A stretch of DNA of 41,897 bases from assembly GCA_903924855.1 (NCBI GenBank), contig CAIYCW010000133.1, positions 1 through 41,897 of the forward strand, read 5' to 3'. Source of the stretch: an uncultured Rhodospirillales bacterium. GTDB lineage: Bacteria; Pseudomonadota; Alphaproteobacteria; Acetobacterales; Acetobacteraceae. The first letter of the stretch is position 1. The number at the start of each line of letters is the position of its first letter. Shown piece by piece: positions 34,939-41,897 of this stretch. Under the pieces are notes generated by a model that saw nothing but the letters and a program-made list of their open reading frames with translations, made no database searches and was not told where the DNA came from. The position numbers and the translations under genes were made by a program.

Positions 34939-35286
34939 GTGATGACATCTGCCCGGTCTGTCAGTTGGCTGAAGCTCGCGCGCAAGGATTTCGAGATGTT
35001 TCCGCAAGGAGCGCAGGTCGAGATGGCCCGCGCGCTCACCATCCTGGCCGAAGGACGGATGCCGGACATCGCCAAGAAGCTGCAAGGCTTCGGGTCCGGG
35101 GTCATGGAACTGGCGCTGCCATATCGCGGCGATGCGTTTCGGTTGGTGTATGCGTTGCGGATCGATGAGGACATCTGGGTGATCCATGCCTTTCAGAAGA
35201 AATCGAAATCCGGGATCGGCACGCCGAAGCACGAGATCGATCTGATCCATGCCCGGCTGAAACGGTTGAGGGAGAGTCTGGCGTGA
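34939..35286 (+). CDS. Gp49/HigB-type toxin (RelE superfamily)
   Basis: 115 residues (GTG at 34939; an ATG follows at 34942). The C-terminal part, IWVIHAFQKKSKSGIGTPKHEIDLIHARLKRL, is the hallmark of the phage-derived Gp49-like/HigB group, with the lysine-rich strand and the preceding FRLVYALR. RelE-superfamily members of this type are ribosome-dependent mRNA endonucleases. The gene precedes its antitoxin (toxin first), the normal order for HigBA-like modules. It overlaps the antitoxin by 4 nt (GTGA). Confidence 0.92.
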   Translation: MMTSARSVSWLKLARKDFEMFPQGAQVEMARALTILAEGRMPDIAKKLQGFGSGVMELALPYRGDAFRLVYALRIDEDIWVIHAFQKKSKSGIGTPKHEIDLIHARLKRLRESLA

Positions 35287-35648
35287 GCGATGAGGCAGAG
35301 CTGGTTCGCGGCAGCGGCAATGTGTTTCGCGATCTGGGACATCGTGACGCGGATCGGGAGCATCTGCGCGCCGTGCTGGCGGCCCGCATCATTGGTGTGC
35401 TGGACGAAGACCGGCTGACGGTGCGCCGGGCGCAGGAGATCACCGGCGTCGCCGCGGCGGATTTCTCGCGCATCCGGCAGGGCAAGCTCGCGCGGTTCAG
35501 CATAGACCGGTTGATGACGATCCTGGCCGGGTTGGGGCAGGAGGTTGAAGTCAAAGTCAACGTGCGGCCGCGAACGCCCATGCCCACCGCGGTATCACCG
35601 CAGATGGAACGCGTGGGCGGCCCATCACCCATCCCGTCTGCCGGCTGA
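35283..35648 (+). CDS. HTH-domain antitoxin (HigA-like)
   Basis: 121 residues. The middle portion LTVRRAQEITGVAAADFSRIRQGKLARFSIDRLMTILAGLGQEVEVKV is an XRE-type helix-turn-helix of the kind fused to or paired with Gp49-like toxins (HTH_37 group). It starts at a GTG overlapping the toxin stop. It should neutralise the toxin and repress the operon promoter. The last 30 residues are proline-rich and probably disordered. Confidence 0.9.
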   Translation: MSDEAELVRGSGNVFRDLGHRDADREHLRAVLAARIIGVLDEDRLTVRRAQEITGVAAADFSRIRQGKLARFSIDRLMTILAGLGQEVEVKVNVRPRTPMPTAVSPQMERVGGPSPIPSAG

Positions 35649-35724
35649 ACCGCGACGCGACCTGCCCAAACGATCCGACCAATATACATACACAAATCGT
35701 AACAAAAACGACGCAGTTCTCTCC

Positions 35725-36330
35725 TCAAACCCAAACCCAGATTTTGCCAAACCCCTCCCGCCGCGCCGCGGACAGCACACCGCGCGGCAGGGGAATCCGC
35801 CCAAGATCCAGCTTCACCCGCGTCTTGCGCACACGCGGCGTGCGAACCCGCTCGGGTTTCGCCACCGCTGCCACACCCGGGCGCAACGCATCCGATTCGA
35901 TCGCCAGCGCCCGGCACAGCGGCAGCAGCAGCAGCCGCGCCTGCGGCGCCGCCTGCAACAGCGCCACCATCTCGTCCTGTTCCAGCACGAAGCGCAGCTG
36001 CGCCCCAAGCCCCGCCGCCTCATGTGCGCAGGCCCGCACCAGCCAGCCGAACTGACCCGGCCACACACGCGGGCCCTGCCTCAGCCGCGGCCGCATCTCA
36101 GGGCAGGGCGCCGCCGCGCTGCGCACAGCCCGCCGCCAAAGGCGTCCAGCGCGAAACCGCGCCAGCATCCGCTCCATCCGCAGCCCGATCACGCCCACCC
36201 GCCGATGGAACAGCGCCACCAGCACCGCGGCCAGCAAACCCCGCCCACCCCACGCCGCCACCCGCTCCCGCAAAGCGCCGATCACGCTTCGCAGGCTCAC
36301 CAGTTCAGGAGCGGCAGGCTGAAATTCCAT
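35725..36330 (-). CDS. hypothetical basic protein
   Basis: 201 residues, rich in Arg, Ala and Leu; I do not recognise a domain. A weakly hydrophobic stretch (GLLAAVLVALFHRRVGVIGL, about 31-50) could be a single membrane segment or amphipathic helix. The C-terminus RTPRVRKTRVKLDLGRIPLPRGVLSAARREGFGKIW is very basic. The opposite strand in this interval carries a frame of similar length, but it is Pro/Arg/His-rich and unlike a real protein. It lies 77 nt from the antitoxin gene (convergent) and is divergent from the Gfo/Idh gene. That it is coding is likely but not certain. Confidence 0.6.
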   Translation of the reverse strand: MEFQPAAPELVSLRSVIGALRERVAAWGGRGLLAAVLVALFHRRVGVIGLRMERMLARFRAGRLWRRAVRSAAAPCPEMRPRLRQGPRVWPGQFGWLVRACAHEAAGLGAQLRFVLEQDEMVALLQAAPQARLLLLPLCRALAIESDALRPGVAAVAKPERVRTPRVRKTRVKLDLGRIPLPRGVLSAARREGFGKIWVWV

Positions 36331-36389
36331 CGATCAGCCTGTTCCACACGCCCTGGCCCAACACAACAAAAATCACCCATCCCCGGTTG

Positions 36390-36408
36390 GGTGCGTTCTC
36401 AACGCACC
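36390..36408. promoter_or_regulatory. 8-bp palindromic hairpin in divergent promoter region
   Basis: GGTGCGTT (36390-36397) and AACGCACC (36401-36408) are perfect complements with a 3-nt centre. The site is in the 155-nt gap between two divergent genes, about 78 nt ahead of the Gfo/Idh start. This location fits an operator better than a terminator. No regulator can be named. Confidence 0.35.
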
Positions 36409-36485
36409 GCCTCCCGTCACCCACCCCCCCCATTGGCGCACCCCCCTCCCGCCTGCTATCGCCCACCCCAACACAGGAGCACGCG

Positions 36486-37457
36486 ATGAGCGAGTTGCGG
36501 ATCGGGGTTGCCGGCGCCGGACATTTCGGGCGGTTTCACACGCTGAAAGTGGCCGCCTCCAAACGCGCCACGCTGTCAGGCGTCTACGACCTCAGCCCGG
36601 AGCGGGCAGCCCTCGTCGCCAAGGAAGCCGGCACCCAGCCGCTCAGCTTCGACGCCCTGCTCGACGCGTCGGACGCCGTCATCGTCGCCGCCCCCGCCGA
36701 GGCGCATTTCGACCTCGCAGGCCAGGCCCTGCGCGCCGGCAAGCACGTCCTCGTCGAAAAACCCATCGCCGCCACGCTGGAAGAGGCCGACGCCCTGGCA
36801 GCCCTGGCCATAGACCACAACCGCATCCTCCAGGTCGGCCACCTGCTGCGCTACTCCGCCGAGCACAAGGCGATCAGCGAGCGCATGAGCCGCCCCCTTT
36901 ATCTGGACTGTGTGCGCATCGCCCCCTTCAAGCCGCGCGGCACCGATGTCTCCGTCATCCTCGACCTTATGATCCACGATCTGGACTTCGTGCTCTCCTT
37001 GGTGGACAGCCCGATCGCCAGCGTGGACGCCGTTGGCGCCCCCGTCGCCAGCGAGCACGAGGACATCGCCAACGCCCGCGTGCGCTTCGAGAACGGCTGT
37101 GTCGCCACCATCACCGCCAGCCGCATCTCGCTGAAAACCGAGCGCAAGATGCGCCTCTTCAGCCAGGAGGGTTACATGTCCGTCGATTTCGGCGCCCGCA
37201 AGCTGATGATGATCGGCCGCGAACGCGGCTTCCCCATCCCCGGCACCGGCGGCGGCAAGATCGAGGAGATCACCTGGAAGGATCACGACACGCTGGAGGC
37301 CGAACACGCGGCCTTCACCGCCAGCATCCTCGACGGCGCCAAGGTCCTCGTCGATGCCCAGGCCGGACGGCGGGCACTCGCCGCGGCCCTTGCCGTGACC
37401 GCCTCGATGCGCGACAGCCGCGCCGTGGCCGAGGCCAGCGGGCTGATCCGCATCTGA
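36486..37457 (+). CDS. Gfo/Idh/MocA family oxidoreductase
   Basis: 323 residues. N-terminal Rossmann motif GVAGAGHFGRFH, conserved EKP in VLVEKPIAATLEEADAL and the C-terminal domain start LLRYSAEHKAI. The segment PFKPRGTDVSVILDLMIHDLDFVLSLV resembles that of GnnA-like dehydrogenases, which oxidise UDP-GlcNAc for lipid A made with a diamino sugar; this is a memory-based hint, not proof, and no lpx or gnnB gene is adjacent. The ATG has an AGGAG ribosome site. The reading frame extends upstream but is unlike protein there. The stop overlaps the next gene (TGATG). Confidence 0.9.
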   Translation: MSELRIGVAGAGHFGRFHTLKVAASKRATLSGVYDLSPERAALVAKEAGTQPLSFDALLDASDAVIVAAPAEAHFDLAGQALRAGKHVLVEKPIAATLEEADALAALAIDHNRILQVGHLLRYSAEHKAISERMSRPLYLDCVRIAPFKPRGTDVSVILDLMIHDLDFVLSLVDSPIASVDAVGAPVASEHEDIANARVRFENGCVATITASRISLKTERKMRLFSQEGYMSVDFGARKLMMIGRERGFPIPGTGGGKIEEITWKDHDTLEAEHAAFTASILDGAKVLVDAQAGRRALAAALAVTASMRDSRAVAEASGLIRI

Positions 37458-38041
37458 TGCCACGCCTGGCACTGCTCGCCCTGCTGCTGCTGATCCACCC
37501 GGCCCGCGCCCAGCTGGCCCCTGCCTGGATCGGAGACTGGCAGGAGGAGAGCGGCAGAACGCACCTGTCCATCACCGCCAAAACCCTCATCGAGCGCACC
37601 GGCGGCAACACCCCCCGCCAGTACAGCTGGACCGACCGTCGCTTCACCAATATCGGCGACATCCTCGCCTGGAAGGAAAAGCCCGGCCTCTATTTCGCCT
37701 ATGACCAGCAAAGCCTTGATGTCGGCGCCATGCAGGCGATCCTGCGCAAATCCTGGTCCGAGATGGAGGCCAGCCGCCACACCAGCCAGGCCAGATCCGC
37801 CTACGAGGCCGTGCTCCGCCAGATCGCCGCCATCACCCCCGGCACCTACCGCCGGCTGCGCCGCTTCTGCGTGCAGGCCAGGAACGCCGAAGCCGATTGC
37901 AACGAGCCGGACCAGGATGTGTTCCTCATCCTGGATGGCGATCACCTGGTCGAACTCAAGCTCTACCAGGTGGCACCGGAGGACAGCGCGCTGCATGTCT
38001 TCCGCAAGGCACACGCCAAGCCCGGCAACCGGCCCGGCTGA
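37457..38041 (+). CDS. exported hypothetical protein
   Basis: 194 residues. A short signal peptide (RLALLALLLLIHPARA-QL) precedes an unrecognised mature domain beginning LAPAWIGDWQEESGRTHLSITAKTLIE, which looks like a lipocalin-like or beta-rich entry. Two cysteines (FCVQARNAEADC) may form a disulfide. It starts one base before the stop of the oxidoreductase gene, so it is translationally coupled to it. Periplasmic location is inferred. Function unknown. Confidence 0.8.
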   Translation: MPRLALLALLLLIHPARAQLAPAWIGDWQEESGRTHLSITAKTLIERTGGNTPRQYSWTDRRFTNIGDILAWKEKPGLYFAYDQQSLDVGAMQAILRKSWSEMEASRHTSQARSAYEAVLRQIAAITPGTYRRLRRFCVQARNAEADCNEPDQDVFLILDGDHLVELKLYQVAPEDSALHVFRKAHAKPGNRPG

Positions 38042-38105
38042 GCCAGAGCCCCGCAACCGGTCGCCCCCGCGCCGTGTGAAGCTTTGATGTCGACAAATCT
38101 TGTGA

Positions 38106-38133
38106 TTGGGCGCCCCGATACGCGTCCTATATT
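38106..38133 (+). promoter_or_regulatory. candidate promoter of the PLD-like/DUF2278 unit
   Basis: TTGGGC (38106-38111) and TATATT (38128-38133) at 16-nt spacing. The -10 differs from consensus at one base, which is rare in such GC-rich DNA. A GATAC/GTATC dyad brackets the -10. About 68 nt upstream of the PLD-like start codon. Confidence 0.45.
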
Positions 38134-38200
38134 GTTCCTGTATCGTTTTGGACTGGCCGCATCCAAGGTCGCCACAGCCAAAAAAGGGAAGGGGACTCTC

Positions 38201-39349
38201 ATGCCGATCACCACGCTGCGCTATGTGGGCATCACACCCACCGACAACGCCGCCGCCGCCGCCCGCGCCACCGAGATCGCGACCGCCTTCGCCGATTTCA
38301 TCAAGGCAGCCCAGGCCAGCCTCGACATCGCGATCTACCATTTCAACCTGTCTGGCGCCGAGGCCCCCATCGTCCTGGGCGCGCTGCAGGACGCCGTCGC
38401 CCGCAACGTCACTGTCCGCGTCGCCTATTACGACGAGAAGCCGCGCGGCGACAAAACCATGTCGCATCACGCCCTGGGCGGCGGAGACTGGGAGCCGGAT
38501 GGCCTGGCGCCGCTCGCCGCCACCGGCGTGCAGATGAAGCCGATCTACGGCCTCACCTTGGAGACTCTGCCGCCTGGCGTCACCGAACGCCCGGTCGAAG
38601 GCTCCAACCTCATGCACAGCAAATACATGATCGCCGACCAGAAATCGGTCTGGACCGGCACCGGCAACTTCACCACCGAAGCCTGGAGCCTGCAGGACAA
38701 CAATTTCGTTCTGTTCTCCGACGAGCCGCAGATCGCCGAATATTACGGCGATGACTTCTTCGATCTGTGGAACAACGGCACCATCCTCAAATCGGGCACG
38801 AATGACCGCGCCAGGCTCACCCTGAGCGCCGTGGACGTGGAGGTCGATTTCTCCCCGGGCGATGGCATCGACATCGAAGGCGATCTGGCCGATCTGGTCA
38901 GCAACGCCCAGTCCAGCGTGCAGGTCGCCTCGATGGTGATCTCCTCCGCCCGCTTCATGGACGCGCTGATCGCAGCCAAGGCCCGCGGCATCGCCATCTC
39001 CGGCATCTATGACGAAGGCCAGATGGACATGGTCACTCAGGATTGGGACCGCGCGGTTCGCAAATCCGGCTCCGCCAAATCCCAGGCCAAACTCGACCAA
39101 TGGAACCAGGTCAAGACCAGCCTCGTCGCCAAGCACTCCCGCCGCTACAGCCCGCATGCCGACACCAGCAAACTCAACTTCATGCACTGCAAAACCCTGG
39201 TGGTCGACAGTCAGATCGTGCTGACCGGCAGCTTCAACTTCTCCGAAAACGCCGCCCGCAATGCCGAGAACATCGTCATCCTGCGCAATCCCGGCATCGC
39301 GTCGGATTTCGCCGCCTATATCAGCAAGCTGGTCGACACCTACAAATAA
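38201..39349 (+). CDS. phospholipase D-like domain protein with two HKD motifs
   Basis: 382 residues. Two HxKxxxxD motifs: H139-S-K141-YMIA-D146, followed by TGTGNFT, and H329-C-K331-TLVV-D336, followed by TGSFNFSENAARNAEN. Each is in a PLDc half, with N-terminal half about 20-190 and C-terminal half about 225-375. The family hydrolyses phosphodiester bonds in lipids or nucleic acids; the SxNxxxNAEN ending is like that of Nuc-type bacterial nucleases. No signal peptide, so cytosolic. I chose the ATG at 38201 because GGAAGGGG lies just upstream; an in-frame ATG at 38084 would include the candidate promoter. It is followed after 14 nt by a DUF2278 gene. Confidence 0.9.
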   Translation: MPITTLRYVGITPTDNAAAAARATEIATAFADFIKAAQASLDIAIYHFNLSGAEAPIVLGALQDAVARNVTVRVAYYDEKPRGDKTMSHHALGGGDWEPDGLAPLAATGVQMKPIYGLTLETLPPGVTERPVEGSNLMHSKYMIADQKSVWTGTGNFTTEAWSLQDNNFVLFSDEPQIAEYYGDDFFDLWNNGTILKSGTNDRARLTLSAVDVEVDFSPGDGIDIEGDLADLVSNAQSSVQVASMVISSARFMDALIAAKARGIAISGIYDEGQMDMVTQDWDRAVRKSGSAKSQAKLDQWNQVKTSLVAKHSRRYSPHADTSKLNFMHCKTLVVDSQIVLTGSFNFSENAARNAENIVILRNPGIASDFAAYISKLVDTYK

Positions 39350-39363
39350 CCAGGAGACCTCAC

Positions 39364-40131
39364 ATGAGCCGTCATGGTGTTTATGTCCCACCGCCGCCGG
39401 TCAACGGCCACCCTGTCGACGAGCTGGATTACGGCCTGTTAAAGGCGCGTCTGAAGTTCGTGGCGCCCTTCGACAAGAGTTATGAGGGACAGCCCCATTA
39501 CATTCTGCGCATGGAAGCCAATGGTTGGCCTTTCAATGTCTCCGTGAACTCCGCCTCCGCGATCGCCGGTGACAATGGTCAGGAGCAGGTCCTGATGGTC
39601 CTGTATGAAGACTACAACCACGACATTCTCCGCCAGCTGGAAGCTTTGCCGGAGGGGCTGCACCGCGTCGGTTTCCCAAAACTTGATTACCTGCGCACCT
39701 CCGGACTGTTGAAAATCTCTGATTTGAAGCCGATCCCTGACATTCAACAGTCAACGCCAGATTATGATGTCAACGACGAGTATAACAGAGTACTCGGCAT
39801 CGACACCAAGAAGGGCGGGGAGACGCAAAAGTTCTTTAACGGCACGACTTCCAGCAATCGCACCTTTTATCCGAATTCTGACGATACCATTTGGATCTAT
39901 GCCTTCGGGTTTATCTATCGAACCAATGACGGCCTGCACCAAACCCACATGAACCAGGGCAACCCGCGCGGCTCCTACGACAAGGAAAACGGCGTCTCCC
40001 AGGACGGCGCCGTCATCATCCAGCGCAACGGCAAATACGCCGCCTTCTTCACCGCCTTCCAGACCCAGGAAGTGCCAACCGATGACAGCACCGGCTATCC
40101 GCTGAACACGGCTCGCCCGCTCAGCGCATAA
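39364..40131 (+). CDS. DUF2278 family protein (YukJ-like)
   Basis: 255 residues. The pattern matches DUF2278: YGLLKARLKF near the start, HYILRMEANGWPFNVSVNSAS, a middle LDYLRTSGLL, then IYAFGFIYRTNDGLHQTHMNQG (H192, H195, N197, Q198) and QDGAVI (213-218). The function of the family is unknown. The interval about 39730-39900 is poorer in GC than the rest, unlike its neighbours. A GGAGA ribosome site lies before the ATG, 14 nt after the PLD-like gene, so the two form one unit. No signal peptide or membrane segment. DUF2278 is sometimes fused to lamin-tail domains in other bacteria (recalled), suggesting a nucleic-acid or surface role. Confidence 0.82.
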   Translation: MSRHGVYVPPPPVNGHPVDELDYGLLKARLKFVAPFDKSYEGQPHYILRMEANGWPFNVSVNSASAIAGDNGQEQVLMVLYEDYNHDILRQLEALPEGLHRVGFPKLDYLRTSGLLKISDLKPIPDIQQSTPDYDVNDEYNRVLGIDTKKGGETQKFFNGTTSSNRTFYPNSDDTIWIYAFGFIYRTNDGLHQTHMNQGNPRGSYDKENGVSQDGAVIIQRNGKYAAFFTAFQTQEVPTDDSTGYPLNTARPLSA

Positions 40132-40150
40132 CCCACCCGCCATCCCGGCA

Positions 40151-40183
40151 CGCTGCCTGATCCGCCGACCGGATCAGGCAGCG
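40151..40183 (+). terminator. 14-bp GC-rich hairpin after the DUF2278 gene
   Basis: Perfect inverted repeat: left arm 40151-40164, loop 40165-40169, right arm 40170-40183 (arms CGCTGCCTGATCCG and CGGATCAGGCAGCG). It lies 20 nt after the DUF2278 stop. No T-run follows, so termination could be Rho-assisted or the hairpin may protect the 3' end. Confidence 0.6.
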
Positions 40184-40380
40184 CCACAGCTCAACCCAAT
40201 ATGCGTGCCAATCGGAATCGATTGCCATTTGCCGCATTTACGTTTCCTCACAATCTCGCATTACTTTCATTTAAATAAACCCCAGGAATATCTCTCGGCA
40301 AATTGAACTCAGGCACCGCATGACTGTGCCATACTCCAGCATCGTAACGTCATCAAAAAGCGAAGCAGGGTTCACCGCCA

Positions 40381-41802
40381 ATGCCGGATGTGCCTCAGGT
40401 GTTCATCGATCTCCCGTCCCGCGCAACAGTCGCATCCACCCCCAGGCGGCCGGCTCCCAGCCGCCCCATCCCCGGCGGCGAACGCCCCAAATTGCGCGGC
40501 AGATCGCATCTCATCGACCATGTCACCCGCCTGCCATCCCGGCAGCACTTCCTCGAAGACATGGAAACCCGCCACACGAACTGGCAATCCCAGTCCGCCC
40601 TCGTCCTCGTCACCATCGCCGAGGCCCAGCATTTCAACCACATCCTGCGCGCCCTCGGCCACGCCTTCGCCGACGATCTCGTCCGCGCCGCAGCCGCCAG
40701 ACTGGCCGAGGCCGTGCCGGACGGCAGCATCCTCTACCATGTCAGCATGCTCGGCTTCGCCTTCCTCACCCCGTTGGAAGGAGAGGCGATCAACCCCGAA
40801 GTGCCCGAAGCCCTGGTGCAGGCCTTCACCCAACCGATCATGTGCGGCGACGTCGCCATCGCAACCCGCATCGCCATCGGCGTGTTCTGCCCCGGCACCA
40901 CCATCGTCAGCGCCTCCGAAGCCCTGCGCGCGGCCCTCGCCGCCGCCCAGGACAGCCGCGGCACCGCCGAAGGCTGGGCCTATTACCACCGCGACACCGA
41001 CGTCGCCCACCAACGCGCATTCCAGCTGCTGGCCGATCTCCGCCTCGCCATCAGCTGCCCCTCCGAACTCTCCATGGTCTACCAACCACGCGTGTCCTTC
41101 GCCACCGGCCACGCCGAAGGCGCCGAAGCCCTCATCCGCTGGACCCACCCCACGCTCGGCCCGATCTCCCCGGTCGAGTTCATCCCCCTCGCCGAAGCCA
41201 CCGACCTCATGACCCCACTCACCTGGCGTATCATGGACGACGTGCTCGGCTTCATGTCCGGCTGGCCGCGCAGCCTCCACCACCTGCGCATGTCCCTCAA
41301 CATCTCGCCCAGCTCCCTGCACAACCCAGGCTTCGCCGACCACCTGCGCGCCAGCCTCATCCGCCACAACGTGGCGCCCCACCGCATCGAACTGGAACTC
41401 ACCGAAGGCAGCCTCACCAGCTCCGAAACCACCGTCCAACAGCAACTCGCCCGCATCCGCGACATGGGCATCTCAGTCGCCATCGACGATTTCGGCACCG
41501 GCTACAGCAATTTCGAAATGCTGGTGCGGGTGCAGGCCCAGGTCATCAAACTCGACCAATCCTTCATCCGAACCATCGACAAAGGCGGCCGCGAAGCGGA
41601 AATCACCCGCCGCCTGATTGCCATGGGCCACGCACTCGGCTTCCAAATGGTCGCCGAAGGCATCGAAACCAAAGCCATCTTCGACCTGCTCGGCGAATGG
41701 GGCTGCGATCAGGCCCAAGGCTACCTGCTCAGCCGACCCCTGCCGGACGACGCCCTGCTGGACTGGCTCTCCGACCAAACCAGCGACCGACTGGTGGCCT
41801 GA
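40381..41802 (+). CDS. degenerate GGDEF plus EAL domain protein (c-di-GMP phosphodiesterase)
   Basis: 473 residues. Residues about 40-205 correspond to a GGDEF fold, but the active loop reads SMLGFAF (122-128), so cyclase activity is lost. The EAL domain (about 215-465) looks active: EALIRW (249-254), Asn308 in LNISP, ELTEG (339-343), DDFGTGYSN (369-377), Lys390 in IKLDQ and Glu427 in AEGIET. It should hydrolyse c-di-GMP in the cytosol. No sensor domain or membrane segment is visible; the first 40 residues are Pro/Arg-rich. Upstream lies a 249-nt gap, AT-rich near 40225-40290, that probably holds its promoter. Confidence 0.93.
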   Translation: MPDVPQVFIDLPSRATVASTPRRPAPSRPIPGGERPKLRGRSHLIDHVTRLPSRQHFLEDMETRHTNWQSQSALVLVTIAEAQHFNHILRALGHAFADDLVRAAAARLAEAVPDGSILYHVSMLGFAFLTPLEGEAINPEVPEALVQAFTQPIMCGDVAIATRIAIGVFCPGTTIVSASEALRAALAAAQDSRGTAEGWAYYHRDTDVAHQRAFQLLADLRLAISCPSELSMVYQPRVSFATGHAEGAEALIRWTHPTLGPISPVEFIPLAEATDLMTPLTWRIMDDVLGFMSGWPRSLHHLRMSLNISPSSLHNPGFADHLRASLIRHNVAPHRIELELTEGSLTSSETTVQQQLARIRDMGISVAIDDFGTGYSNFEMLVRVQAQVIKLDQSFIRTIDKGGREAEITRRLIAMGHALGFQMVAEGIETKAIFDLLGEWGCDQAQGYLLSRPLPDDALLDWLSDQTSDRLVA

Positions 41803-41826
41803 CTCGGTGGGGAAGATGGACAAGGC

Positions 41827-41870
41827 AAGGGGCTCCGCCCCTTGACCCCGCCAGGGACAGGGGTCCCTGG
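41827..41870. repeat. palindromic 3' element with alternative stems
   Basis: Three stems: AAGGGGC/GCCCCTT (41827-41833, 41837-41843), GACCCC/GGGGTC (41844-41849, 41860-41865) and CCAGGGAC/GTCCCTGG (41851-41858, 41863-41870). The last two share bases and exclude each other. It lies 24 nt after the EAL stop. I recall closely similar elements repeated after genes in Acetobacteraceae. Likely a dispersed palindromic repeat that also acts as a terminator. Confidence 0.6.
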
Positions 41871-41897
41871 ACCCATTCCTTGAAGGTCTGAAGGAAA

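Noticed and set aside
40253-40280. 28-bp stretch resembling a dif site (XerC-like arm about 9 of 11, XerD-like arm about 6 of 11 against the E. coli-type consensus)
   Set aside because: The XerD arm is poor and the central hexamer does not match. AT-rich intergenic DNA gives such matches easily. It is noted only because of the skew change near 31 kb.

Overview
The window is GC-rich, densely packed bacterial chromosome. I read it as an alphaproteobacterium, most likely Acetobacteraceae/Rhodospirillales. This is inferred from codon use, chains of ATGA overlaps, a style of uptake system common in that group, and a palindromic 3' element at the right edge of a kind I associate with that family. 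There are no rRNA, tRNA, CRISPR, prophage or insertion-sequence features. I call about 42 protein genes, one of them cut by the left edge.

Layout. (1) 1-1336, minus: ketopantoate-reductase-like gene (partial) and a creatininase-family amidohydrolase. (2) 1532-12305, plus: a long run of a complete dipeptide-type ABC importer (binding protein, two permeases, two ATPases), a cysteine hydrolase of the N-carbamoylsarcosine amidase type, a PuuE-like polysaccharide deacetylase, a complete NMT1/SsuABC-type importer and an MFS exporter. (3) 12351-18420: a UPF0114 membrane protein, a second MFS protein, a second OppD/OppF ATPase pair without permeases, an iron-type alcohol dehydrogenase and an unusual SDR. 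(4) 18439-21739, minus: a compact operon of type III polyketide synthase, methyltransferase, FAD oxidoreductase and a DUF2147 protein, resembling the Streptomyces srsABC phenolic-lipid logic. (5) 22106-27113: an arylmalonate-decarboxylase-like protein, a second complete NMT1-type importer, a hydantoin-racemase homologue without its cysteines, and an alpha/beta hydrolase. (6) 27155-32124: two orphan NMT1-type binding proteins, a pseudo-receiver/EAL protein and an orphan family 5 binding protein. (7) 32183-36330: secF, secD, a Gp49/HigB-type toxin with its HTH antitoxin, and a hypothetical gene. (8) 36486-41802: a Gfo/Idh/MocA oxidoreductase, an exported hypothetical protein, a phospholipase-D-like/DUF2278 pair and a degenerate-GGDEF/EAL protein.

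Working together. Regions 1, 2 and 5 look like a scavenging island. Several high-affinity importers sit beside enzymes that open or hydrolyse small cyclic amides, ureides or substituted malonate-like acids. The substrate cannot be read from sequence. Region 4 is a small biosynthetic cluster. Region 7 is core secretion plus a toxin-antitoxin module. Region 8 contains the least explained unit, the PLD-like/DUF2278 pair, which has its own candidate promoter and is followed by a strong hairpin.

The most unusual points are: catalytic-residue losses in three enzymes (the two racemase-superfamily proteins and the SDR), the PLD/DUF2278 pair, binding proteins and ATPases separated from their partners, and a visible change from G-rich to C-rich on the plus strand around 31 kb.
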